Notes under the pieces: generated by a model | Told to the model about the DNA's origin: nothing | What the model saw: the letters and a program-made list of their open reading frames with translations, nothing else | Databases searched by the model: none | Shown: positions 1 through 9,098 of the stretch, one piece after another | Layout of the letters: the number at the start of each line of letters is the position of its first letter | How positions within the stretch are numbered: the first letter of the stretch is position 1 | Position numbers and translations under genes: made by a program | Source: Geothrix sp. PMB-07 | Lineage (GTDB): Bacteria > Acidobacteriota > Holophagae > Holophagales > Holophagaceae | DNA: 64,000 bases | Reading direction: 5' to 3' | Assembly: GCF_030758935.1 (NCBI RefSeq) | Contig: NZ_CP132333.1 | Coordinates: 310,001 to 374,000, forward strand

Positions 1-1391
1 CCCGTGGTGCGGTGCACGGCCACGATGGATTCGATGATGGTGAGATCCGCGGGATCCAGCTCCAGGGCCTTCTTGTAGGTCTCGATGGCCCGCTCGTGGC
101 TGCCGCCGCGCAGCAGGCTCTCCGCTTCGCGGGCGAACTGCTCGATGCGCATGCGGCGGAGGGGGTCTGTCTCCGTTTCACCGCCGGCACGCGCGCTGTC
201 CATGGTCTCCGTGGCCAGGAAGGCCGCCGCAGGGGAAGGGAACACCGGCGAGGGCGGGGCCACAGCGCCGGGGACCGCGCCCAGGGCCTGCAGCTGACCC
301 GCCAGCTGGAGGATGAGGTTCTGGTCGTTGTTCTGATAGGCCATGCCATAGGCGCTTTGCAGGGCCTGGACCTGTTCGGCGCGGTTGCCGCTCTGGTGGG
401 CGATCTCGGCGAGCAGAAGCCAGGCCTCGATGCCGATGTGGCCCTGCAGAGCGCTGCGCAGGCAGCGGCCGACCACATCGCCGGATCCCCGGCGGGCCAT
501 TTCCCTGGCGATGGGGGCGAAGAGCCGGAGCCCCTCCTCGCCGCGGTCGGCGTTCACGAGGTTGCGCAAGGCCTTCTCGCAGACCGGAAGTGATTTTTCG
601 GGAAGCTGCGGGATGTCCGCCATGGCCTCCAGGGCCCGGTCAGGGTGGCCGCTGCGCAGCTCGATCTCGGCCAGGGCTTCCAGCAGTTCCATGTTGCGGG
701 GGTTGGTGACCAGGCCCTCGCGCAGGTGCTGCGCGGCGGACGTGTAGTCGCCCTGGATCACGCCCAGGCGGCTTTGGGTCAGGTAGACCTGGGGCGTGGA
801 GATCATGGCCTTGGCGCGGTCGAGAATCTGCCCGGCCTCGGCGTGCATCTGCTCCATGGCCAGCGACTCGGCCACCTCGAGGTAGATGCCGGCGGCGCGG
901 TCCTTCATGCCCTCTTTGTTGTAGAGGTCCGCCAGCTTGACCTTCATCTTCAGGTTCTTGGGATCGAGGTCGACGACCTTGTTGAACTCCTCCAGGGCCC
1001 GCTTGATGAGGCCCTTTTTCTGGAAGTGCTCGGCCACCTGGAGGTGGACCTTTACGGCGTCGCCGGTCTTGTTCATCTGGCGGTAGAGATCCGCCAGCCG
1101 CTGGGCCGCGTCGATGTCATCGGGGGCGTTGCGCACCACCTTCTGGAAGATGGCGGCGGCGCGGGCGTGGAAGCCGTCGCGCTCATAGGCGCTGCCCAGG
1201 CGCTTGTGGATCTCCACGCCTTCTTTCACACGGCCGATCTGCACACAGAGGTCGCCGATCTGGTTCAGGGTGTTGTAGTCCTTGGGATTGTCATCGACGA
1301 GTTTTTGAAATTCGTCGATGGCCCGTTCGACCTTGCCCGCCGTCAAGAACTTGTCGGCTTCCTTCTTGACTTTGACGCGATCAATGGCCAT
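1..1391 (-). CDS. Tetratricopeptide-repeat protein, C-terminus cut by window edge
   Basis: The reading frame opens with ATG at 1391 (GAGG seven bases upstream) and runs without a stop to base 1, so only the first ~463 residues are present. The sequence is a string of helical repeats of the TPR type, e.g. AIDEFQKLVDDNPKDYNTLNQIG near the start and ERAIETYKKALELDPADLTI near the visible end; a proline/alanine-rich linker sits at about residues 375-410. There is no signal peptide, so a cytoplasmic scaffold is likely. TPR proteins bind partner proteins, but nothing here identifies the partner. It is separated by about 70 bp from the cdd gene downstream of its promoter end and points away from the window. 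Confidence 0.85.
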   Translation of the reverse strand, partial: MAIDRVKVKKEADKFLTAGKVERAIDEFQKLVDDNPKDYNTLNQIGDLCVQIGRVKEGVEIHKRLGSAYERDGFHARAAAIFQKVVRNAPDDIDAAQRLADLYRQMNKTGDAVKVHLQVAEHFQKKGLIKRALEEFNKVVDLDPKNLKMKVKLADLYNKEGMKDRAAGIYLEVAESLAMEQMHAEAGQILDRAKAMISTPQVYLTQSRLGVIQGDYTSAAQHLREGLVTNPRNMELLEALAEIELRSGHPDRALEAMADIPQLPEKSLPVCEKALRNLVNADRGEEGLRLFAPIAREMARRGSGDVVGRCLRSALQGHIGIEAWLLLAEIAHQSGNRAEQVQALQSAYGMAYQNNDQNLILQLAGQLQALGAVPGAVAPPSPVFPSPAAAFLATETMDSARAGGETETDPLRRMRIEQFAREAESLLRGGSHERAIETYKKALELDPADLTIIESIVAVHRTT

Positions 1392-1458
1392 TCAGATGCC
1401 TCGGGATGCCTGGCGGGAGTTCGGAAAGTGTAGGCGGCGGCGCTTGTCTTGAATAGGG

Positions 1459-1878
1459 TTACCGGAAATGTCCGCCGGTGAAGCTGTGGGGCAGAAGCTG
1501 CTCCAGGCGATGGAGCTGGCGGCCGTGGCGGTTGGCCAGCAGCACGGGCAGCTCCCCGGCGAACTCCACCAGGGCCTGGCGGCAGGCCCCGCAGGGCGGG
1601 GTCAGTTCGGCCACATCGGTCACCACCACGGCAGCCACCAAGCCGCCGGGCTTGAGGCCCGCGGCCACGGCCGCGCTGAGGGCACCCCGTTCCGCGCAGA
1701 GGCAGACCGGGTAGGCGGCGTTCTCCACGTTGCAGCCGCCAAAGACGGTGCCCTGGCGGGTGAGCAGGGCCGCCCCCACCTGGAAGTTGGAATAGGGGGC
1801 GTGGGCGTGCTCCCGGGCCTGCCAGGCTGCCTCCAGAAGGGGGGTCCAGGCTGGGGATTGGGGATCGTTGAACACCAT
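1459..1878 (-). CDS. cdd: Cytidine deaminase
   Basis: 139 residues, the normal size of the small tetrameric cytidine deaminase that converts cytidine and deoxycytidine to uridine in pyrimidine salvage. Visible hallmarks are the substrate-binding HAPYSNFQVGAAL segment, the GGCNVENAAYP motif, the zinc/catalytic C-A-E segment (LCAERGAL) and the second zinc motif PPCGACRQ. The ATG at 1878 has GGAGG two bases upstream. It follows the DUF58 gene on the same strand by 15 bp and is probably cotranscribed with it. Cytoplasmic enzyme. Confidence 0.95.
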   Translation of the reverse strand: MVFNDPQSPAWTPLLEAAWQAREHAHAPYSNFQVGAALLTRQGTVFGGCNVENAAYPVCLCAERGALSAAVAAGLKPGGLVAAVVVTDVAELTPPCGACRQALVEFAGELPVLLANRHGRQLHRLEQLLPHSFTGGHFR

Positions 1879-1893
1879 GGCCTCCAGGACCTT

Positions 1894-2835
1894 TCAGCTT
1901 AGCGGAGCTTCGCCCGGGGCGCCTTCCCCGGTTCCCACGGCCTCTGCCAGGGCCAGGGCCCGCCAGCAGGGGGTGTGGCCGCGGACTTCCCGGATGCCCT
2001 CGGGGCCCTGCAGTTCCAGGCTGATGTCGCGCTTCTGGAGCCGGGCCTGGAGGATGGCCCCTGACAGCCGCTCCAGCTCCCGCTCGAAGGGACGGCCTGG
2101 CCCCCAGAGGGTGAGGTCGAGGCGGAGGTGCAGGCCCAGGGGCCGCTCCTCCTCGAAGGTGCGCACCCAGGGTTGGCTGCGCTGGGCGGTGCGTTTCCAG
2201 TGGACCCGGCCGGGGGCGTCGCCCAGGCGCAGGGGCCGGGCCCCCTCGGGGCTGCTGGTGCCTTCCTGGGCGAGGGTGCGGTGCCCCTCGCCCCGCCAGC
2301 TGGCTGGTGCGGCGGGGGGGGTGCGGGGGTGGGGAAGCACCAGGACCTCCCGCTCCAGGTCCAAGAACCTGGATTTCTCCAGCAGACCGAAGGGGAACCG
2401 GGTGCGGAATTCGAGGGCGCGGATCCGAGTCCAGCCGCGATGGGCGGCCCGGGCCTGGAACACCACCAGCGTGTCGACCGAGCGGCTGGCCGCGCTGAGG
2501 AAGCTGGGCTCCACGCTGCCCTCTTCCAGGGCGAGGTGCAGCTCCAGGCCCCGGATCCGTCCCTTCCCGGCGTCCTGGAGGTGCAGGCGGATGCCGCCGC
2601 GCACCCGGGCGAAGAGGTTGCCTTCCTCGATGCCCGTGACCCGGAGTCCCTGCAGGGCACGGCGGCTGAGGATGCCCGACACCAGGAAGAGCCCCAGCAT
2701 GAGGGAGAACACCAGGTAGAGCAGGTTGTTGCCGGTATTGACCACGAAGGCGCCCACGGCCAGCAGGGCGATCAGGTACTGGATCCCCAGCCCGGTGAGG
2801 GACAGGCGCAGGTGCCGATCATTCCAGAGCCGCAT
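1894..2835 (-). CDS. DUF58-domain membrane-anchored protein
   Basis: 313 residues. Two hydrophobic segments near the N-terminus (about residues 14-32 and 36-56) are followed by a soluble domain ending in a DUF58-type region (PLRLGDAPGRVHWKRTAQR, about residues 195-215). DUF58 proteins have a von Willebrand A-like fold and usually sit beside MoxR ATPases; no MoxR gene is adjacent here, and the fold-level function is unknown. The ATG has GGAGG two bases upstream. It is cotranscribed with cdd and diverges from the permease gene at 2905. Confidence 0.8.
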   Translation of the reverse strand: MRLWNDRHLRLSLTGLGIQYLIALLAVGAFVVNTGNNLLYLVFSLMLGLFLVSGILSRRALQGLRVTGIEEGNLFARVRGGIRLHLQDAGKGRIRGLELHLALEEGSVEPSFLSAASRSVDTLVVFQARAAHRGWTRIRALEFRTRFPFGLLEKSRFLDLEREVLVLPHPRTPPAAPASWRGEGHRTLAQEGTSSPEGARPLRLGDAPGRVHWKRTAQRSQPWVRTFEEERPLGLHLRLDLTLWGPGRPFERELERLSGAILQARLQKRDISLELQGPEGIREVRGHTPCWRALALAEAVGTGEGAPGEAPLS

Positions 2836-2904
2836 GGCCTCCAGACTAGCCCCAGGAGCGCCTCGGCGCCCCTGCTAGCATGGACCTTCCCCCCGAAGGT
2901 GCCC

Positions 2905-4479
2905 ATGCTCACGCGATTCTTCCGCACCAAGTCCCTGGAGCAGCTCCGTGCCAGCGCCGATGAGCCTGAGCATCAGCTGAAGAAAAATCTGGGCGCCTTC
3001 GACCTCACCATGTTCGGTATCGGCGCCATCATCGGCGCCGGCATTTTTTCCAGCATCGGCACCGCCGCCGCCGGAAACATGGCCGATGGCCGTCTGCCCG
3101 CCGGGCCCAGCCTGGTGATCTCCATTCTGGTGGTGGCCCTCATCTGCGGGTTCACGGCCCTGGCCTACGCCGAAATGGCCTCGATGATCCCGGTCTCGGG
3201 CAGCGCCTACACCTACGCCTACGCGACCCTGGGTGAGCTGATGGCCTGGATCATCGGCTGGGACCTGCTGCTGGAATACGCCATTTCCAATGTGGCCGTG
3301 GCCATCTCCTGGGGCGACTACGCCCGCAGCTTCCTGTCCAGCGTGCTGCATGTGGACATCCCCGGCTGGCTGGGCATGGATCCCCGCAGCGCGCTGAAGC
3401 TGGCCCAGGGCGTTCCCGCAATGAACTTCAGCGCCAAGCTCCACGCCCTGGCCCAGGCCAAGGCGGGCCTCCTCAACGGCGCTGCCACCTTCGCCAACTG
3501 GGATGTGGTGAAGGCCGCACCGACAGTGGCGGGCTGTCCCATCACCATCAACCTGCTGGCGGTCATCATCACGGGCCTCATCACCTGGCTCTGCTACATC
3601 GGCATCAAGGAGAGCGCGCGGGTCAACAGCGTCATGGTGGTGGTCAAGGTGATCATCCTGCTGGCGGTGGTGGGCCTGGGCATCAAATTCATCAGCCCGG
3701 CCAACTGGCACCCCTTCGTGCCCCACGGCTGGCCCGGCATCCAGTCCGGCGCCGCCATCATTTTCTTCGCGTTCATCGGCTTCGATGCGGTGAGCACCAC
3801 GGCGGAGGAATGCCGCAATCCAGGGCGGGATCTGCCCCGGGGCATCCTCTGGTCCCTGCTCATCTGCACAGTCATCTACGCCGCCGTCGCCCTGGTGGTG
3901 ACGGGGATGATCCACTACACGCGCCTGGGCGGCATCGCCGATCCGCTGGCCTACATCTTCACCGAGCACAAGATGGCGGGCATCGCGGGCGTCATCAGCT
4001 TCGGCGCCGTCATCGCCACCACCGCCGCGCTGCTTGTGTATCAGGTGGGCCAGCCCCGCATCTTCATGAGCATGAGCCGTGACGGCCTGCTGGGGCCCTG
4101 GTTCGGCAAGGTGCACGACCGCTTCAAGACGCCCTCCCACGCCACCGTGCTCACAGGCTTCCTGGTGGCCATCCCCGCGGCGCTGCTCAACATCGACGAG
4201 GTGGTGGAACTGGCCAACATCGGCACCCTCTTCGCCTTCGTCATCGTCTGCGCTGCGGTGCTCATCCTGCGTCAGCGCCGCCCGGAGGCGCCCCGCAAGT
4301 TCATCATGCCCATGGCGTGGCTCATCGCACCCCTGGGCATCCTGGGCTGCGTGTGGATCGCCAAGGGCCTGCCCGCCCTCACCTGGTACCGCTTCTTCGT
4401 GTGGCTGGCCATCGGGCTGGTGATCTACCTGGTGTTCGGTTCCCGGCACAGCCGCCTGGAGACGCCAACTGCGTCATGA
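2905..4479 (+). CDS. APC-family amino-acid permease
   Basis: 524 residues with about 12-14 membrane segments. The N-terminus (LTMFGIGAIIGAGIFSSIG) carries the APC-superfamily glycine-rich TM1 motif, and EMASMIPVSGSAYTYAYATLGE and the FIGFDAVSTTAEE segment are typical of the cationic amino-acid transporter (CAT/YfnA) branch. It should import amino acids through the inner membrane by proton symport or exchange; the substrate cannot be read from sequence. ATG at 2905 was chosen because the conserved N-terminal amphipathic stretch (RTKSLEQLRASADEPEHQLKK, shortened reading) begins there, although the frame stays open far upstream through antisense DNA of the DUF58 gene. Riboflavin synthase follows by 28 bp. 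Confidence 0.88.
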   Translation: MLTRFFRTKSLEQLRASADEPEHQLKKNLGAFDLTMFGIGAIIGAGIFSSIGTAAAGNMADGRLPAGPSLVISILVVALICGFTALAYAEMASMIPVSGSAYTYAYATLGELMAWIIGWDLLLEYAISNVAVAISWGDYARSFLSSVLHVDIPGWLGMDPRSALKLAQGVPAMNFSAKLHALAQAKAGLLNGAATFANWDVVKAAPTVAGCPITINLLAVIITGLITWLCYIGIKESARVNSVMVVVKVIILLAVVGLGIKFISPANWHPFVPHGWPGIQSGAAIIFFAFIGFDAVSTTAEECRNPGRDLPRGILWSLLICTVIYAAVALVVTGMIHYTRLGGIADPLAYIFTEHKMAGIAGVISFGAVIATTAALLVYQVGQPRIFMSMSRDGLLGPWFGKVHDRFKTPSHATVLTGFLVAIPAALLNIDEVVELANIGTLFAFVIVCAAVLILRQRRPEAPRKFIMPMAWLIAPLGILGCVWIAKGLPALTWYRFFVWLAIGLVIYLVFGSRHSRLETPTAS

Positions 4480-4507
4480 TGAAGGCCGGGGAGGGGGAAT
4501 CACACGC

Positions 4508-5164
4508 ATGTTCACCGGACTGATCCGACACCTCGGCACCCTGGAAGCCCGCTCCTCCCGTCCGGGCGGCGCCCGCCTTCGCATCGCCGCGCCCGCGGAC
4601 CTGCTGGCCCGAGCCGAGCTGGGCGCCAGCATCGCCGTGAATGGCGCCTGCCTCACCAGTGTGGCCGTGGATGGCCGCGCCTGGGAGGCGGACCTCAGCG
4701 AGGAAACGCTCGAGAAGACCACGTTGGGCCGGCTTTCCCTTGGAGCCACCCTGCATCTGGAACCGGCCTTGCGGGTGGGTGATCCGCTGGACGGGCACCT
4801 GGTGGCGGGCCACGTGGATGGCATCGGACAGTTGTTGTCGAGGCCCCAGGGTCAAGGCGGGGTGGATGAGGGCATTTGGCGTTTCGCCATGCCCGCCCAC
4901 CTCGCGCCCATGACTGCGGCCAAGGGTTCCGTGGCGGTGGATGGCATCTCGCTCACGGTGGTGGATTGCGGCAGCGATTGGTTTACGGTGGCCCTCATCC
5001 CTGAGACGGTGCGGAACACCGCCTTGAATGGCATGCGCCCCGGCGACCCCGTCAACCTCGAGGCCGATCCCATCGGCCGCTTCGTGGCCCGCGCCCTGAC
5101 CCTTCGGGGCAGCGATGAGAAGCTGGCGGCCTTCGCCCAGCGGGGCTGGGGCGGACAGGGCTGA
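4508..5164 (+). CDS. ribE: Riboflavin synthase, alpha chain
   Basis: 218 residues, typical length. It dismutates two molecules of 6,7-dimethyl-8-ribityllumazine to riboflavin. The duplicated lumazine-binding fold is visible: MFTGLI at the start and INVNGACLTS-like IAVNGACLTS in the first half, then GHLVAGHVDGIG and VAVDGISLTVV in the second half. The other rib genes are not nearby, so it is separated from a riboflavin operon. No FMN riboswitch was recognised upstream. A small inverted repeat (GGGAC-CGA-GTCCC, 5169-5181) lies between its stop and the convergent MFS gene and may end transcription. Confidence 0.95.
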   Translation: MFTGLIRHLGTLEARSSRPGGARLRIAAPADLLARAELGASIAVNGACLTSVAVDGRAWEADLSEETLEKTTLGRLSLGATLHLEPALRVGDPLDGHLVAGHVDGIGQLLSRPQGQGGVDEGIWRFAMPAHLAPMTAAKGSVAVDGISLTVVDCGSDWFTVALIPETVRNTALNGMRPGDPVNLEADPIGRFVARALTLRGSDEKLAAFAQRGWGGQG

Positions 5165-5185
5165 ACCCGGGACCGAGTCCCTGGA

Positions 5186-6490
5186 TCAGGCGCTCGGCTG
5201 AGAGGCCCGTTCGTCAGAGACGCCGAGGTGGCGCAATGAGGGCAGGGCGAGGCAGGACAGGGCGATGGCGGTGAGGATCAGGCCGGCCCCCGCGAACATC
5301 GTCGTCAATGGGAGGATCTTCAGCAGGGCGCCCGCAGCGGCTGCGGAAATGGGGCCCACACCCATGAAGATGAAAAAGAGGATGCTCATGGTGCGGCCCA
5401 TCATGGCCATGGGCACGCGCCGCTGGATCCAGCTCATGAGGCCCACCTGCGCCACGCCCGCGAAGGCGCCCATGACCACCAGCAGGAAGGCTGCGAGCCA
5501 GGTGGCCCGGGTCAGGGGCAGGGCCGCCAGCAGCAGGCCTGCGAGGCTGTCGAAGATGAGGATGAGGAGGCCCAGGCGTCCGCCGGAGAGCCGAAGGCCC
5601 GGACGCGAGGCGACGTTGCCCAGGAGGATGCCGCCGCCATAGGCGGTCATGAGGATGCCCAGGGAGGCCGCGCCGTGGTGGAGGCGAGTATCCGCCAGCA
5701 GCGGCAATCCCACCTGCACAGGCCCGCCCACGAAAACCGAAACCAGGGCCACGTAGAGGATGAAGGCCCGCATCTGCGTGTCCGCCCAGAGGTGGCGGAT
5801 GCCCTTCGCCACATCCGCCAGTACGCCGCCTTCGGGCCGGGACGGATGGTCATCGCTGTGGAGGCGGATCATGAAGAGCGAGATGAGAGAGACGAGGAAG
5901 CTCAGGGCGTCGATGCCGAAAGCCAGGCCCATGCCCTTGGCATCCGCCAGCCCCGAAGGATTCGCGGAAGCGGGCGCGGCGGTGCCAGTGATGAGCAGGC
6001 CCGCCAGCACGGGGCCCACCAGCATGCTCACCTGGCGCAGGCCCATGACCAGTCCGTTGGCGGCCTGGAGCTGGTCTGGTTCCACCAGCTGGGGCAGGAT
6101 GGCCGACCCGGCGGGAAAGGCGAAGGCGGTGGAAAGCCCGATGCCCGCGGCGATCACATAGAGCATCCACATCTGGATGGTGCCGAAGAACACCAGCACG
6201 GCCAACAACGTCACGAAGGCGGCGTTGACGGTGCGAGAGACCAGCAGCACGCGGCGGGGCGAGATGCGATCCACCACCGCGCCGCCGATGAGCATGAAGG
6301 CCGCGCGCGGCAGCGCCATCACCGCCAGCACCAGACCCAGGGCGCCTGGATTGCTGCTGAGTTTGAGCACCAGCCAGGGCAGCGCCACCAGCGTGAACTG
6401 ATCGCCGATGGCGGAAACGCTGCTGCCGCCGAAGAGCAGGGTGAAGTCCCGGTTGGCGAAGAGGGAAGGGCGTTGGCTGTCGGTTGACAT
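5186..6490 (-). CDS. MFS transporter (MFS_3/EntS-like)
   Basis: 434 residues with about 12 membrane helices. The N-terminal segment (FTLLFGGSSVSAIGDQFTLV) and the A-x-x-x-P-R loop (ALPRAAFMLIGGAVVDRISPRR, residues ~55-80) are typical of the MFS_3 group of drug and siderophore exporters. It would act as a proton-coupled exporter in the inner membrane; the substrate is unknown. It lies 30 bp downstream of smpB on the same strand and converges with ribE. Confidence 0.85.
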   Translation of the reverse strand: MSTDSQRPSLFANRDFTLLFGGSSVSAIGDQFTLVALPWLVLKLSSNPGALGLVLAVMALPRAAFMLIGGAVVDRISPRRVLLVSRTVNAAFVTLLAVLVFFGTIQMWMLYVIAAGIGLSTAFAFPAGSAILPQLVEPDQLQAANGLVMGLRQVSMLVGPVLAGLLITGTAAPASANPSGLADAKGMGLAFGIDALSFLVSLISLFMIRLHSDDHPSRPEGGVLADVAKGIRHLWADTQMRAFILYVALVSVFVGGPVQVGLPLLADTRLHHGAASLGILMTAYGGGILLGNVASRPGLRLSGGRLGLLILIFDSLAGLLLAALPLTRATWLAAFLLVVMGAFAGVAQVGLMSWIQRRVPMAMMGRTMSILFFIFMGVGPISAAAAGALLKILPLTTMFAGAGLILTAIALSCLALPSLRHLGVSDERASQPSA

Positions 6491-6520
6491 GCGAGGGGTT
6501 GGCTCCAGAATCCTGATGAT

Positions 6521-6976
6521 TTACTCGCGGGCTCCCTTGCGGATGCGGTCCATCTCACGCTTCTGTTCGCGCTCCTTCAGGGCCTCGCGCTTGTCGCTGT
6601 GGGCCTTGCCTTCGGCCAGCGCCACCTTCACCTTGATCATGCCCTGGTCGTTCAGATAGATGGCCAGGGGGATGATGGTCAGACCCTTGCGCACCACCTT
6701 GGCGGTGATCTTGGTGATCTCGGCCTTGTGCAGCAGCAGCTTGCGGGCCCGCAGCGGCTCGTGGTTGGCATAGGTGCCGAACTCGTAGGGCGAGATGTGG
6801 GCCTGCTTGAGCCAAAGTTCGCCGCCCACGGCGTCCACATAGGCGTCCTGCAGTTGGCCCAGGCCCGCGCGCAGCGCCTTCACTTCGGTGCCCTGCAGGG
6901 CGATGCCCGCCTCCCAGGTTTCAAGCACATGGTAGTTGTGCAGGGCTTTGCGGTTGCGGACCAGATCCTCACTCAT
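6521..6976 (-). CDS. smpB: SsrA-binding protein SmpB
   Basis: 151 residues, as usual for SmpB, the partner of tmRNA in rescuing stalled ribosomes. Recognisable features are the N-terminal LVRNRKALHNYHVLETWEAG segment, GTEVKALRAG, and the basic C-terminal tail (KREALKEREQKREMDRIRKG) that occupies the ribosomal A site and mRNA channel. The frame is open further upstream, but family alignment puts the start at 6976 (MSEDLVRNRK). The GGAGG there is only one base from the ATG, which is unusually tight. The ssrA gene itself was not found in the window. Confidence 0.95.
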   Translation of the reverse strand: MSEDLVRNRKALHNYHVLETWEAGIALQGTEVKALRAGLGQLQDAYVDAVGGELWLKQAHISPYEFGTYANHEPLRARKLLLHKAEITKITAKVVRKGLTIIPLAIYLNDQGMIKVKVALAEGKAHSDKREALKEREQKREMDRIRKGARE

Positions 6977-7022
6977 ACCTCCAGTGTATCCGCCGTTAGA
7001 CTTGTCCTTTTGGGATGGACCG

Positions 7023-7679
7023 ATGCTGCAGAAGATCCTCGCCCCCATCGTCGCCTGGATGGTGGCCCTCATGGCTGCCATGGGCCCCTTGGGCGTCATG
7101 CTGCTCATGGCCATCGAAAGCGCCTGCATCCCCCTGCCCAGCGAGGTGATCATGCCGTTCGCAGGCTACCTGGCCTTCAAGGGGCAGCTCACCTTCTTCG
7201 GCCTGGGCGCCGGCAATCCCGTGGCGCAGATCTGGATCGCGGGCCTCTTCGGTGCCCTGGGCTGCAACCTGGGCAGCATCCCCGCCTACGAGGTGGGCGC
7301 CTGGGGCGGGCGCCGCGCCGTGGAGAAGTACGGCCGCTACATCTGGCTGCACACCGGTCACCTCGATCAGGCGCACCGCTTCTTTGAGCGCTTCGGCGCC
7401 TGGGCCATCTTCATCGGCCGCCTGCTGCCCGTGGTGCGCACCTTCATTGCCCTGCCCGCGGGCATCGCGAAGATGGATCGCACCCGCTTCCACCTCTTCA
7501 CATTCGTGGGCAGCCTGCCCTGGTGCCTGGCCCTGGCCTGGATCGGCTACAAGCTGGGCGAGAAGTGGAACACCCTCGGCATCTACTTCCACAAGCTGGA
7601 TGCGGTCATCGGTGTGCTGCTGCTGGCGGGCGCGGGGTGGTTCATCTACGACCATGTGAAGCACCGGGCCAAGGGCTGA
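7023..7679 (+). CDS. DedA-family membrane protein
   Basis: 218 residues. Matches the DedA/SNARE-associated family: ESACIPLPSEVIMPFAGYLA near the N-terminus, the internal GxxxG-rich segment (LGCNLGSIPAYEVG) and the signature FFERFGAWAIFIGRLLPVVRTFIALPAGIAKM in the middle, with 4-6 membrane helices. Members flip undecaprenyl phosphate or phospholipids across the inner membrane; which lipid applies here is not evident. ATG at 7023 is used because the family N-terminus aligns there; it diverges from smpB. Confidence 0.9.
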   Translation: MLQKILAPIVAWMVALMAAMGPLGVMLLMAIESACIPLPSEVIMPFAGYLAFKGQLTFFGLGAGNPVAQIWIAGLFGALGCNLGSIPAYEVGAWGGRRAVEKYGRYIWLHTGHLDQAHRFFERFGAWAIFIGRLLPVVRTFIALPAGIAKMDRTRFHLFTFVGSLPWCLALAWIGYKLGEKWNTLGIYFHKLDAVIGVLLLAGAGWFIYDHVKHRAKG

Positions 7680-7788
7680 GCGCCCCGCGCCGAGGTTGAA
7701 GGAAGTTCACGCCGGGCAGGGCGGCCTTCGCGCTAGCCTTGGGGAGACCTTTCCTCCCAGTGCCAGCCTTGCGATAGGAGTGATCATC

Positions 7789-9090
7789 ATGCCCCTCAGG
7801 TGCCTCGCGATCGCCGGCCTCGTCACCAGCTTCCCGTTCGCTTGGGCCCAGCCGGCCCGCCCTGCCGATGCGGAGCTTTTCGCCGCCCTGGCCAAGCGGG
7901 ATGCCGCTCAACTCCAGGCGTTGCTGGCCAAAGGTGGCAACCCCGATGCGAAGGATGCCAAGGGCGTGTCCCTGGTCTGGATGGCCGTCCTGACGGGGCA
8001 GCCTCAGGCCCTGGAGCAGGTGTTGGCCGCGGGCTCCCATGGTCGCGACGAGGTCAACCCACTGGATCCACGGCACCCTTGGACGCCCTTGCGGATGGCC
8101 GCGGTGCGCAGCGACGCGGCTTGCATGCGAGTCCTCCTGGGGCACGGCGCCAGGGTGGGAGAAGTCTCGGAGGGGCTTAGCCTGCTGGCGGCGCTGGCCA
8201 CGATCCCGCCCAAGCCTGAGACGTCGGCCTGCGTGAATCTGCTCCTGGAGGCGGGCGCAGACATCGGGTGGCGGGATGCCCTTGGGATGACGGCCCTGCA
8301 TTATGCGGCCCGGAAGAGCAACGCCGAGGTGACGGGGGTCTTGCTGGCGGGCCACCTGGATCCCGATGCCCGCTCCTACACGGGGCTCACCCCCTTGATG
8401 ATGGCGGTGGGCAGTGGCCGGGAGGATCTGGTGGACCTGCTGCTTCAGCGAGGCGCATCCCCACATCCCATCACGGGCGATGGGCAAGGCATTCTCTCCG
8501 TGGCCGCGGCTGTGGTCCCCGATCCCGCAGTGAAAGCCAGGCTCTTGGCCCGGTTGCGGGCAGGCGGCGCTCCCGAGGGCGACCAGAACCGGCCCGTGGA
8601 CTCCCAGTTCCTGGATGCGGTGGCGAAGGGGGATGTGGCCATGGCCGAGCAATTGCTGGGGCGAGGTGCGGACCTTTGGGCGCGGCGGGCCGGCACCTTC
8701 GGCCTTGGGCACGACGCCCTCACCGAGGCGGTTCGCCACCCCGCCATGCTGAAGTTCCTCCTGGGGCGGAACCTTCCGGCGCGGCTCGCGGGCCACAATG
8801 GATTCACACCTCTGCACACGGCGGCCTATTTGGGAGACGTGGAAAGTGTCCGCCTGCTGGTGGCGGCAGGTGCCGACGTGAATGCCGTGAGCGCCTTCGG
8901 CACCACGCCCCTCACGCGAGCGGTGGACCGGAATCCCAAGGATGCGGCCGCCATGGTGACGCTGCTGCTGAGCCTCGGTGCAGATCCCGCCCGCCACCGG
9001 ACCGCGGATCGGGAATCCCTGGTGGACTACGCTCGTCGGAAAGGTCGGACCGAACTGGTGACCTTGCTCCAGCCGGTGGCGACGCGCTGA
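7789..9090 (+). CDS. Secreted ankyrin-repeat protein
   Basis: 433 residues starting at the ATG at 7789, which has GGAG eight bases upstream. An N-terminal signal peptide ends near residue 20 (PFAWAQP). The rest is ankyrin repeats: for example LGMTALHYAARKSNAEV, TGLTPLMMAVGSGREDLV, NGFTPLHTAAYLGDVESV and FGTTPLTRAVDRNPKDAA. Ankyrin domains bind other proteins; a periplasmic role is inferred from the signal peptide. No enzyme domain is visible. It converges with the histidine kinase gene, eight bases apart. Confidence 0.88.
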   Translation: MPLRCLAIAGLVTSFPFAWAQPARPADAELFAALAKRDAAQLQALLAKGGNPDAKDAKGVSLVWMAVLTGQPQALEQVLAAGSHGRDEVNPLDPRHPWTPLRMAAVRSDAACMRVLLGHGARVGEVSEGLSLLAALATIPPKPETSACVNLLLEAGADIGWRDALGMTALHYAARKSNAEVTGVLLAGHLDPDARSYTGLTPLMMAVGSGREDLVDLLLQRGASPHPITGDGQGILSVAAAVVPDPAVKARLLARLRAGGAPEGDQNRPVDSQFLDAVAKGDVAMAEQLLGRGADLWARRAGTFGLGHDALTEAVRHPAMLKFLLGRNLPARLAGHNGFTPLHTAAYLGDVESVRLLVAAGADVNAVSAFGTTPLTRAVDRNPKDAAAMVTLLLSLGADPARHRTADRESLVDYARRKGRTELVTLLQPVATR

Positions 9091-9098
9091 TCTCAGGG

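Noticed and set aside
645-1433. 262-residue open frame on the plus strand opposite the TPR gene
   Set aside because: Antisense shadow; the minus strand has the TPR repeats and a ribosome-binding site.
2875-4449. 524-residue open frame on the minus strand over the permease gene
   Set aside because: Low-complexity, His- and Gln-rich translation typical of the antisense frame of high-GC coding DNA. The plus strand carries a clear APC permease.
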